Source of the DNA: Tachypleus tridentatus | Taxonomy: Eukaryota; Arthropoda; Merostomata; Xiphosura; Limulidae | Reading direction: 5' to 3' | DNA: 64,000 nt | Assembly (NCBI RefSeq): GCF_004210375.1 | Contig: NC_134832.1 | Coordinates: 157,477,592 to 157,541,591, forward strand | In this document: positions 53,971 through 64,000 of the stretch, piece by piece | How the letters are laid out: each line of letters opens with the position of its first letter | How positions within the stretch are numbered: position 1 is the first letter of the stretch | Position numbers and translations under genes: made by a program | Notes under the pieces: model-generated | The model's input: only the letters and a program-made list of their open reading frames with translations | Databases searched by the model: none | Told to the model about the DNA's origin: nothing

Positions 53971-54063
53971 GTGAACATTATGATGACCGAAGAAGGTCGA
54001 AACGTTGTTCACTCCTCTACGTAAAAAATTTTCTCAACTCAAACCAGCCGTTTTTACATATAT
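53971..54063 (+). mobile_element. PLE 3' tail with 12-bp TSD
   Basis: GATGACCGAAGAAGGTCGAA and ACGTTGTTCACTCC, then TTTTCTCAACTC and AGCCGTTTTTACATATAT match the end of the PLE at 12.9-13.0 kb. ACTTCTTTATTT flanks it on both sides (53959-53970 and 54064-54075). The insertion splits two SINE-like blocks and predates the segmental duplication, because copy B has it too. Confidence 0.85.
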
Positions 54064-54075
54064 ACTTCTTTATTT

Positions 54076-54185
54076 TATTTTATCGAGGGTGGAAATCAGA
54101 AGACTCATATCGGGTTTCAATATCAATGCTATGTCAGACACAGGTTATCGAAACCCGTGGTGGGTAGAACACAGACAGCCGACTC
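54076..54185 (+). mobile_element. Val-type SINE relic, second piece
   Basis: TTATCGAGGGTGGAAATCAG, ATCGGGTTTCAATATC and TATCGAAACCCGTGGTGGGT, then GAACACAGACAGCC. CGGGTTTC and GAAACCCG form a short hairpin. Confidence 0.5.
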
Positions 54186-54244
54186 AGAAGTATAAAGAGG
54201 AAAATGACATTTACATAATAATAAACTATAAATGTATAGACACG

Positions 54245-56876
54245 ACCTTTATATAATCTGGTACGGATGTACAATACAGAAAGTAGCTTTACATTATGGT
54301 CTACTACAGATCTATTTAGTAAAGAGTAACCTAATAATCTGTTAAATAATACAAAAAGTACCTTCACATTAGGGTCTAGTAGAGATCTATTGAGAGAAAA
54401 TTTACATAATAATCTGTTATATAAATGAAAAAGTACCTTTATATTATCGTTTAGTGCAGATCTATTGAGAGAAAATTTACATAATAATCTGTTATCTAAT
54501 GCAAAAAACTTTTAAATAATGGTGTACTTGAGATTTGTTTAGAGAAGAGTTACATAAAAATCTCTTACATAATACAAAAGTACTTTTATATTATGATCTA
54601 ATACAGATCTAATGAGAAAAACTTACATAACAATCTGTTATGTAATACAAAAATTAACTTTACATTATGGTCTAGTACAAATCTACTGAGATTACTTTTA
54701 CATTAAAATCTCTTATATAATCTAAAAAGTCCGTTTACATTTAATCCAGTACAGATTTATTGAAAAAAAGCTTTCATGATAATCTGTTCTATAATACACA
54801 AAGATCCTTAACAATATGGTCTAGTGCAGATGCAATGAGAGAAGATGTATATAACAATCTGTTATATAATAAAAAGTACTTTCACATTATTGACTAATAC
54901 AGATCTACTAGCTTTACATAATAATCTATAATATAAAACAAAAGTACCTTTACATTATGGTCTACTTCAGATCTATTTAGAAAAGATTTACATAATAATC
55001 TGTTATATAATACAAAAAGTACCTTTATATTTTCTCTAGTACAGGTCTATTGAGAGAAGCTTTCATAATAATCTGTTATGTAATACAGAAAGACCTTTAC
55101 ATTACGGTCTAGTACATTTCTAATGAGAGAAGATTTACATAACAATCTGTTATGTAATACAAAAGAACTTTACATTGTGGTCTAATTTTGATCTATTGAT
55201 TGAAGATTTACTTAATAATCTGTTATATAATACATAACGAACCTTTACATTATGATCTGATATAAATCTAAGGAGGAAGTTTTACATAATAATTTGTTTT
55301 ATAAAACAAAAGTATTTTATATTATGATCTAGTACAGATCTATTGAGAGAAGCTTTCATAATAATTTGTTATATAATGCAAAATGTACCTTTACATAATG
55401 GTCTGGTTGAGATCTATTGAGAGAAGCTTTGCATAATAATCTGTTATATAATAAAAATACTTTCACATTATTGACTAACACAGATCTACTGAGAGAAGAT
55501 TTACATAATAATCTGTTATATACTACAAAAAGTACCTTTACATTATGGTCTAGTACAGATCTACTGAGACAAGATTTACACAATAATCTTTTATATATTA
55601 CATTAAGTACCTTTTTATAATGGTCTATCACAGATGTAATGAGGAGACTTCACATAATAATCTTTTACATAATACAAAAAGTACCTTTACATTGTAGTCT
55701 ACTACAGATCTATTGAGAGAAGATTAATATAATAATCTGTTATGTATTATAAAAAGTACCTTTACATTATAGTCTAGGACAAATCTAATGAGGAAGCTTT
55801 ATTTTATAATCTCTTATGTAATAGAAAAAGGCCCTTCACATTATGGTTTATCACAAATGTAATGAAGAAGCTTTACATAATAATCTGTTTTATAATACAA
55901 AAAGTTCCTTTACATTATAATGTAGTACAGATCTAATGAATAATTTTACATAATAATCTGTTTTATAATATAAAAAGAACCAATTCATTATGGTTTAGTA
56001 CAGATCTATTGAGGAATTTTACATAATAATCTGTTATATTATATAAAAATTACCTTTACATTATGGTCTAGTACATCTAGTGAAGAAACTTAACATAATT
56101 ATATTTTTTATAATACAAAAATTATTTTTACTTTAAGGTTTAGTGTCGGTCAAATGTGAGAAGATTTTCACAAAAATCTGTTATATAATAATAAACAGAA
56201 CCTTTACATTATAGTCTAGTTCAGATCTAATGAGAGAAGTTTTACATCATAATCTGTTATATGATACAAAAAGATCCTTTACTTTGTGCACTAGTACAGA
56301 TGTAATGAGCGAAGCTTTATATGATATTCTGATATATAATTAAAAGTAGCTTTACACAATGGCCTACTACAGATCTATTGAGAAAAGATTTACATAATAA
56401 TCTTTATATAATACAAAAACTAACTTTACTTTATACTCTAGTAGAAATCTAATGTGAGAAGATATACATAATTATCTGTTATATAATACAAAAAGTTCCT
56501 TTACATTATGACCTAAAACAGATGTATTGAGGGACGATTTACAAAATATTCTGTTATAAATTACAGAAAGGTCCTTCACAATATGGTCTATTGCAGATCT
56601 ATTGAGAAAAAAATTTACATAATAATCTGTTATATAATGCAAAAATACCTTTATCTTATGGTCTGTTACAGATCTGTTGACAGAAGATTTACACAATAAT
56701 CTGTTATAAAATACAAAAAGTACCTTTACATTATAGTCTAGTTCAGATCTAACGAGGAAGTTTTAAATAATTATCTGTTATATAATAGAAAAATACCTTT
56801 ACATTCTGGACAAATACAGATCTGATGAGAGATGCTTTAAATAATATTCGGTTATACTATAAAAAAGTATCTTTAC
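54245..56876. repeat. ~75-bp degenerate array after exon 3a
   Basis: About 35 units of a phrase with AAAGTACCTTTACATTATGG, TCTAGTACAGATCTATTGAG, AGAAGATTTACATAATAATC and TGTTATATAATACAA. Divergence between units is moderate. Reading frames inside come from the repeat. Confidence 0.92.
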
Positions 56877-56880
56877 ATTA

Positions 56881-59165
56881 GCTTTGTTAGACTTTGTTAA
56901 GAGATAGTGGTATATTTGTGTTTTAAATTATTTTTATCAAATTTTGTTACCAAGCAGTTTTAACTGGTGTTTTAGATTATCGTGATCACGTTTTGTTAAT
57001 AAACAAATGTATATTTTTGTTTTATATTATCCTTATCAGATTTTGTTAATAGTTAGTGTTATACCCCTGTTTTAAACTATCTTTCTCAGGTTTTGTTAGC
57101 AGACAGTGGTGTACTGGAGTTTTACATTATTTGAATAAGCTTTTGTCAACAGATATTGGTGTACTTTTGTTTCAGATTTTCTTCGTCAGGTTTTGATAAC
57201 AGACAATGGTGTTGTGGTGCGCTAGACAAAATTTGTAAGGTTTTATTAACAGACAGTGGCGTATTGGTGTTTTAGGTTATATTTTCCTTGTTTTGTTGAC
57301 AGGCAGTGGGGTATTGTGGTTATTGATTGGTTATAGATGAGGTAATATTTACAAACACTGGTGTACTAGTGATTTAAGTTATCTTTATTAGGTTGTGTTA
57401 ACAGACATTTGTGTATTGGTGTTTTATATTATGTTTATCAGGTGTTGAAAAGAAAACTTGGTATGTGGTGTTTTAGATTATTGTGATCAGGTTTCGTTTA
57501 TAGAAAAGGGTATGTCGTGTTTAGAATATCTTTATCAAGTTTTATTAACAAACAGTAGTATACTTGTGTTTTAGAATATCGTGATTATGGTTTGTTATGA
57601 ACAAGTGTATATTTGCGTTTTATATTTTTTGTCAGGTTTTGTTAACGGAGAGTTCTGAACTGGTGATTAAGATTATTTTTATGAGGTTCTCTTTATTGAC
57701 ATGAATGTACTGATTATTTTATATTATTTATATCAGGTTTTGTAAGGAAATAGTGGTGTTCGATGTTTTTGATTATCTTTATCAGGTTTTATTAAGAGTC
57801 AAGTGTCTATTCTTGGTTTATATTATATTTCTCATGTTTCGTCAACACAGTTGTTTTCTGGTGTTTTGTATTATCTTTGTAAAATTATTTAACAGACAAT
57901 AGTTTACTGGAGTTTTAGATTATCTTTCTCAGGTTTTGTTAACAATCAGTGGTGTATTGGTGTTTTAGATTATCATTATGAGGTCATCTCAACAAACTCT
58001 AAGTTACCAGGGATTTACATTATTTTTATCAGTTTGTGTTGAGAGACATTTGTGTATTGGTGATTTATATTATATTTATCACGTTTTAAAAAGAAATAGT
58101 GGTGTTTTAGATTATTGTGATCAAGTTTCGTTAAGAGACAAGTGTATGACGTGTTTAGATTATCGTGATTATTTTGGTCAATAAACAAGTGTATATTAGT
58201 GTATTATATTATCTTTGTCATGTTTTGTTAACAGATATGTTTATTCTGGTATTTTACATTATCTTTGTCAGGTTTTGTTAACAGATATATTTATTCCGGT
58301 ATTTTACATTATCTTTGTGAGGTTTTGTTAAAAGAAAGTGGTATACAGATGTTTTAGAGTATCTTTGTTAGGTTTTGTTGAGAGACAGTAGTAAATTGGT
58401 GTTTTAGATTATTATTGTTTATTTTTGTTAACAAACAGTGATGTAAATTTGTTTTAGATTATCTTTTTGAGAGTTTGTTATCGGAAAGTTGTGTACTCAA
58501 GTTTTGGATTATCTTTGTTACATTTTTTTAACAAACAGTAGTATACTGGTGTTTATATTATCTTTGCAATATTTTGTTTACGGACAGTGGTGTATTAGAA
58601 TCTTAGATTATCTTTAGTTTTGTTAACAGACAGTGGTATACTGGTGTTTTGGATTATCATTGACAGGTTTTACTAAGAGACAGTGGATCTTTGATATTTT
58701 TTATTATCTTTTTCACATTTTGTTAACAGATTAGGGAGTACGGATGTTTCAGATTATCTTTGTGAAAATTGTTAAGAGACAGTTGTATACTGTTGTTTTA
58801 GATTACTTTTGTGAGGTTATATTAACAGACAGTGGTGTTTTGGTATTTTAGATAATCTTTGTCTGGTTTTGTTAACATACAGTACAATACTGGTGTTTTA
58901 AATTATCTTTGAAAGGTTTTGTTAACAGAGAATGGTGCACAGTTGTTTTAGATTATCTTTATGAGGATGTTTAACATACAGTGATGTTCTAGGATTTAAG
59001 ACTATCTTTTTTAGGCTTTTTTAAGAGACATTGGTGTACTGGTGTTTTAGATTATTATTATAAGATTTAAAAAAAAAACACGAGTGTACTGGTGATTTTG
59101 TTTATCTTTATTAGGTTATATTAACAGTCATTTTTGTGTTGGTGATTGATATAATCATTTTTTAG
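56881..59165. repeat. ~50-bp degenerate array, copy B
   Basis: Duplicate of 48467-50750. The same unit phrases in the same order with few substitutions, showing duplication of a block rather than independent expansion. Confidence 0.93.
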
Positions 59166-59526
59166 TATTTCTATATGCTGGTCTTGCAAGCTTTCAATTC
59201 GCTATATACGCTGGTGTTGCAAGCTTTAAATTAGTTCTATATGTTGGTCTTGCAAGTTTTAAATTAGGTCTATATGCTGCAAATAGATCATTAGGATGTT
59301 GGTGAAATATTTATAACGTTTGTCTGTTACTTTACTGAATAATCCTAACTGAACAAATAGGCTTAGATGTTACTCAGTAGAAACATATTCTTTATTATTA
59401 CCTGCACATAATCTGTTGAAAACTATGGAAATAAATTAGTATGCAAACACAACGAAAATAAACATGTTAATTATTATTTGAGTTTATTTATTGCTAATCT
59501 TTAACTACCAGTGCACTTCGTTTCAG

Positions 59527-59756
59527 GGTAATATCGGTGGATTACCTCAAACAACTTGACTAATGAAAATCAAAATTTTACTCAAGAGTTTGTTGGTCCT
59601 GGGCAAGCTTATTTTTGTAGGCTCCCTTATTGGCTTTATTTTCCAAAGTTTCCAGTTTCTCCAGTTATTTATGGAGTATCGAACAACCATGGACATTTCC
59701 ATAGAACCCCGTTCAGAAGTTATCTTTCCTGCAGTCACCGTATGTAGTTTCGAAAT
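59527..59756 (+). CDS. gene 2 exon 2b: start codon, TM1, FPAVT
   Basis: Near-identical to exon 2a with the same acceptor, the upstream in-frame TGA, the ATG (59563) and the donor at 59757. Two protein changes: three residues (DQE) are missing from the N-terminus, giving KSLLVLGKL, and Ile is replaced by Met in TTMDIS. Frame, TM1 and FPAVT are intact, so it could function. Confidence 0.85.
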
Positions 59757-60389
59757 GTATGTGATGTTTTGGTACTTTATCTTATTTACCGTAATAACTC
59801 AAAGAAACACACAGTTTTCAGTTAATACTATTGGTTAGTAAAATGTGCAAGATAAATCTGAAAGTCATCACATCAGTGGCATTTGGTATTTCTTGTCACC
59901 ACAACAACTGTCGACGAATAATTCATATATTTTCAATTGTATACACAAAGAAATAATTATCATCATTTATTATATTCATTCGTTAGAAAATTTCAGAACT
60001 CTAAAAGTAAAACATACAGACATATACTTAAAACTTTGTTGCAAAATATTAATAACGTTAATAGAATATTCTCGAATATCAGTAAAATTTGACTCGTACT
60101 GAAACACTACTTGAGTAGAATATTTTATTATTTTGAATATCATATCCGTGTAACTACTTTTCTACAAAATACAGTACTGTCTGTTTTATGTCCAAGTTAC
60201 TACTTATCTATCTAAATACAATAGTATTATCCATTTTATATATATATATATATATACACAATAGTATTATCCATTTTATATATATATATATATATACAAT
60301 AGTATTATCCATTGTATGTCCATATAAACACTTTGGTACATATATATTACAATACCGTGTGTTTGTGCTTATGACTACTCAGTACAGTA

Positions 60390-60750
60390 CTGATGGATCT
60401 TCACCAAAATTGGTTTCGAAGGCTCATAAGATCAATGTTATAGTACGTAGTGATTTTCAGTTTACCAATTTTTATGTGTGTGTATTTTTTTCTCCACTAT
60501 TTGGTCTCATGATAATGAATATTCAACAAATCTGCCACTAGGGTTTGTTGGGTACTCGCGGAGATATGCGCAAATTTCCGGTTTCACATTACGTGTGTTG
60601 TAGTTTTATGAAGGTTTTTACAATTACATATGAGAGAAAAAAATTGTTGATGCCATACGTTAACCTTTTCGTCATGATAAATTTTTATAACCTTAGTCAA
60701 GGAGAAGGGTTTCCAACTAGATGTGTTATGATAATTAATATCGTATAGTA
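60390..60750 (+). mobile_element. dispersed repeat 'GATGGATCTTCACC', copy B
   Basis: The duplicate of 52118-52480, nearly identical. Confidence 0.55.
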
Positions 60751-61496
60751 AAATAATACCTCCATAAAATTATTTGTATCGTTCAAATCAGTGTAGAATA
60801 ACACAAGGCCTGTTTAACACTGTTATAATACTATTATTATTATTAATAGATTTGAGTAGGACAATTGTGAAACAACTCTCACGTTGAGACACATTGAAGA
60901 CTAACTAATACAACGTGTATGTGTAACAACATTTACATTTTTTAAAATATGTATAAATGACTTACTTTGTGAAGTTATAGTACAAAGTCAAACTACTGAA
61001 ACAGATAATTATAATTTTTTACAAGTTATTTATATAACAGTATTTTTTCTAGACTATTTACCTATAAGTGGTTATGGAACGTAGTGAACTAATGAACTAA
61101 TATCTTAAACTTATCGTGCTAATTAGAGTCATGAAAAACAGGTCATCGTTTCTGACGTCATGATGGTCTAGCAAGGTATTTCTAGAAATTATGTAGAACA
61201 ATTACGTAATCGTCCATGATGGTCGACTGTGATGGAGACCTAATAATGTGTCCTCTGGTGACACTTTGTGGAACTATAACGTCACCACTTTTGGTAATTT
61301 CATCGTATCCTCCCTCATCTCTCAAATGATCGACATGTGTAACATTAGGCAGGTGAACCCTTATCTAATTCCATTTTATTTCTTTTACAATCTTATATCA
61401 CAGAAATGTGATTCTATTGTACTTAACATTTAAGAACAATGAGGTCTTTTTGACATTCTGCTATATGCTGGAAATATTAATTCAGTTTATTTCTAG

Positions 61497-61551
61497 GTTC
61501 AGAAACTCATGCGACGAAATTTGGAAGGCTATCGGAAGATATCATATCGAA
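61497..61551 (+). CDS. gene 2 exon 3b
   Basis: Identical to exon 3a in acceptor, 55-base length, encoded residues (FRNSCDEIWKAIGRYHIE) and donor GTAAGA. No base difference within the exon was seen. Confidence 0.82.
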
Positions 61552-62065
61552 GTAAGAAAATTTGTTCTCATACAAACATGTCATTTTGTCTATATATTTC
61601 ATAATAATCAAATTTTAAAAATATTAAAATATCATATTTTGTGTATTTTAGTGGAAAATACTTCCTATTTAATGCTATTAAAATGCACTTAAATGTATCC
61701 ACATCAACCAGCAAAGTTATCAACAAAAACTGATAGACAAAAGTTTTTTCGATCTCATCAGGTGTGAAACAGGATATTGGTTGAAAAATAACTGGATTAC
61801 TTTATATTTGTTATTACATTATTTAATTGGTAAATAACTGGATTAATTTAATTTTGTATAAATTACTTAATTAATTAACCGAATTAATTTCATTTTGTAA
61901 TAAATTATTTATTCGTTTAGAATTAAGCACAAAACAACACAATGGGTATTTGTTTATAGTGGTATGAATTCATAGTCATAACTGGATTAATTTACTTTTG
62001 TTAAAAAATTTATTGAATGGTTAAATATATCTTAACTAAACATATACTTGTGAAATGGATTCAGT

Positions 62066-62206
62066 GAATGACGTTTTATCGACGGTGAAAGTCAGAAGAC
62101 ACATATCAGGTTTTAATATCTATGTTACGTCTACAGCTCAGATACAGGGTATCGATACCCGCAGTGGGTATAACACAGACAGCCCACTTACTTGTTTTCT
62201 GTATAT
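62066..62206 (+). mobile_element. Val-type SINE relic, copy B
   Basis: The duplicate of 53800-53940 at offset 8266. Confidence 0.5.
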
Positions 62207-62236
62207 CACAAACAATGTGTTGCTACTTCTTTATTT

Positions 62237-62329
62237 GTGAACATTATGATGACCGAAGAAGGTCAAAACGTTGTTCACTCCTCTACGTAAAACATTTTCT
62301 CAACTCAAACCAGCCGTTTTTACATATAT
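62237..62329 (+). mobile_element. PLE 3' tail, copy B
   Basis: The duplicate of 53971-54063 with the same TSD. It reads GGTCAAAACG where copy A has GGTCGAAACG, a change inside the otherwise conserved CGAAAC motif. Confidence 0.85.
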
Positions 62330-62510
62330 ACTTCTTTATTTTATTTTATCGAGGGTGGAAATCAGAAGACTCATATCGGGTTTCAATATCAATGCTATGT
62401 CAGACACAGGTTATCGAAACCCGTGGTGGGTAGAACACAGACAGCCGACACAGAAGTATAAAGAGGAAAATGACATTTACATAATAATAAACTATAAATG
62501 TATAGACACG

Positions 62511-64000
62511 ACCTTTATATAATCTGGTACGGATGTACAATACAGAAAGTAGCTTTACATTATGGTCTACTACAGATCTATTTAGTAAAGAGTAACCTAA
62601 TAATCTGTTAAATAATACAAAAAGTACCTTCACATTAGGGTCTAGTAGAGATCTATTGAGAGAAAATTTACATAATAATCTGTTATATAAATGAAAAAGT
62701 ACCTTTATATTATCGTTTAGTGCAGATCTATTGAGAGAAAATTTACATAATAATCTGTTATCTAATGCAAAAAACTTTTAAATAATGGTGTACTTGAGAT
62801 TTGTTTAGAGAAGAGTTACATAAAAATCTCTTACATAATACAAAAGTACTTTTATATTATGATCTAATACAGATCTAATGAGAAAAACTTACATAACAAT
62901 CTGTTATGTAATACAAAAATTAACTTTACATTATGGTCTAGTACAAATCTACTGAGATTACTTTTACATTAAAATCTCTTATATAATCTAAAAAGTCCGT
63001 TTACATTTAATCCAGTACAGATTTATTGAAAAAAGCTTTCATGATAATCTGTTCTATAATACACAAAGATCCTTAACAATATGGTCTAGTGCAGATGCAA
63101 TTAGAGAAGATGTATATAACAATCTGTTATATAATAAAAAGTACTTTCACATTATTGACTAATACAGATCTACTGAGAGAAGATTTACATAATAATCTGT
63201 TATATACTACAAAAAGTACCTTTACATTATGGTCTAGTACAGATCTACCGAGAGAAGATTTACACAATAATCTTTTATATATTACATTAAGTACCTTTTT
63301 ATAATGGTCTATCACAGATGTAATGAGGAGACTTCACATAATAATCTGTTACATAATACAAAAAGTACCTTTACATTGTAGTCTACTACAGATCTATTGA
63401 GAGAAGATTAATATAATAATCTGTTATGTATTATAAAAAGTACCTTTACATTATAGTCTAGGACAAATCTAATGAGGAAGCTTTATTTTATAATCTCTTA
63501 TGTAATAGAAAAAGGCCCTTCACATTATGGTTTATCACAAATGTAATGAAGAAGCTTTACATAATAATCTGTTTTATAATACAAAAAGTTCCTTTACATT
63601 ATAATGTAGTACAGATCTAATGAATAATTTTACATAATAATCTGTTTTATAATATAAAAAGAACCAATTCATTATGGTTTAGTACAGATCTATTGAGGAA
63701 TTTTACATAATAATCTGTTATATTATATAAAAATTACCTTTACATTATGGTCTAGTACATCTAGTGAAGAAACTTAACATAATTATATTTTTTATAATAC
63801 AAAAATTATTTTTACTTTAAGGTTTAGTGTCGGTCAAATGTGAGAAGATTTTCACAAAAATCTGTTATATAATAATAAACAGAACCTTTACATTATAGTC
63901 TAGTTCAGATCTAATGAGAGAAGTTTTACATCATAATCTGTTATATGATACAAAAAGATCCTTTACTTTGTGCACTAGTACAGATGTAATGAGCGAAGCT
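62511..64000. repeat. ~75-bp degenerate array, copy B (partial)
   Basis: The duplicate of the array after exon 3a. It lacks the units between two ATTGACTAA-CAGATCTACT words (54890 and 55471 in copy A) and continues past the window end. Confidence 0.92.

Larger units (their letters stand above)
48463..56876. repeat. tandem segmental duplication, copy A
   Basis: This segment is repeated almost base for base from 56877 onward. It starts inside the ~50-bp array at ATTAGCTTTGTTAG, contains exons 2a and 3a, and ends inside the ~75-bp array. The offset is 8414 at the start, 8282 at exon 2 and 8266 at exon 3; the changes come from a SINE present only here and small indels. Confidence 0.95.
45041..64000 (+). 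other. DEG/ENaC gene 2 locus, partial (5' part only)
   Basis: The locus has one promoter/exon 1 module and two sets of exon 2 plus exon 3. Together exons 2 and 3 encode the first 86 residues in copy A and 83 in copy B: N-terminus, TM1, FPAVT, and a short ectodomain stretch. They align with residues 1-86 of gene 1 with the same intron positions and phases. No counterpart of gene 1 exon 4 onward is seen up to base 64000, so the rest should lie downstream. If it does not, gene 2 is a fragment. Confidence 0.6.
56877..64000. repeat. tandem segmental duplication, copy B (runs off the window)
   Basis: The junction at 56877-56880 (shared ATTA) joins the end of the ~75-bp array to GCTTTGTTAGACTTTG, which is 48467 in copy A. 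From there the sequence follows copy A with scattered substitutions, without the SINE, with a 9-base deletion in exon 2, and with about 581 bases missing from the ~75-bp array. The window ends at the equivalent of base 56316. Confidence 0.95.

Noticed and set aside
53789..54256. Overlapping small frames (61-103 codons), present in both duplicates
   Set aside because: They run over SINE-like pieces and the PLE tail; conservation between copies reflects the recent segmental duplication, not selection.
55356..55631. Minus-strand frame with repeated LLCKSSLSRSVL-like blocks
   Set aside because: The periodic peptide is the translation of the ~75-bp array, whose period is often a multiple of three.

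Overview
This is AT-rich eukaryotic DNA: split exons with GT-AG introns, a poly(A) signal, several families of tRNA-derived SINEs, Penelope-like retroelements (PLEs), non-LTR LINE remains, a mariner relic and many minisatellites. No prokaryotic gene organisation is visible. The protein is arthropod/metazoan DEG/ENaC type. From memory, the abundant SINE with a tRNA-Thr(CGT)-like head resembles repeats common in horseshoe crab (Limulidae) genomes, so a chelicerate, probably a horseshoe crab, is my best guess; this is inference, not proof.

The window holds two tandem paralogous genes of the DEG/ENaC (amiloride-sensitive sodium channel / degenerin) superfamily, both on the + strand. Gene 1 appears complete: a TATA promoter near 3.69 kb, a non-coding exon ending at 3793, and twelve coding exons from 10.28 to 35.23 kb. 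I read these by eye from splice sites with consistent phase; they join to about 451 residues with TM1, FPAVT, a YGNCYTFN-like palm motif, Cys-rich segments, TM2 and a G-Y-S selectivity filter, followed by AATAAA at 35450.

Gene 2 starts at a matching TATA/first-exon module at 45.04-45.14 kb. Its first coding exon pair (exons 2 and 3, TM1 and the start of the ectodomain) appears twice, at 51.25/53.23 kb and 59.53/61.50 kb. The two copies sit in a near-identical tandem repeat of about 8.4 kb (48463-56876 and 56877-end). The rest of gene 2 lies beyond the window. Joining exon 3a to exon 2b would hit an in-frame stop, so the two exon pairs could only be used as alternatives. Equally, the repeat could be two haplotypes wrongly placed in series by the assembler.

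Region by region: 0-3.6 kb minisatellites; 3.7-35.5 kb gene 1, its introns loaded with PLEs (6.9-9.8, 11.9-13.0, 28.4-30.06 kb), a mariner (13.7-15.05 kb), SINEs and tandem arrays; 35.5-45 kb intergenic, with a hairpin MITE, a LINE reverse transcriptase relic and SINEs; 45-64 kb gene 2, with a roughly 50-bp array in intron 1 and a roughly 75-bp array after exon 3.

No CRISPR, rRNA or functional tRNA gene was seen. Boundaries of diverged repeats are approximate, and all identities were judged by eye.
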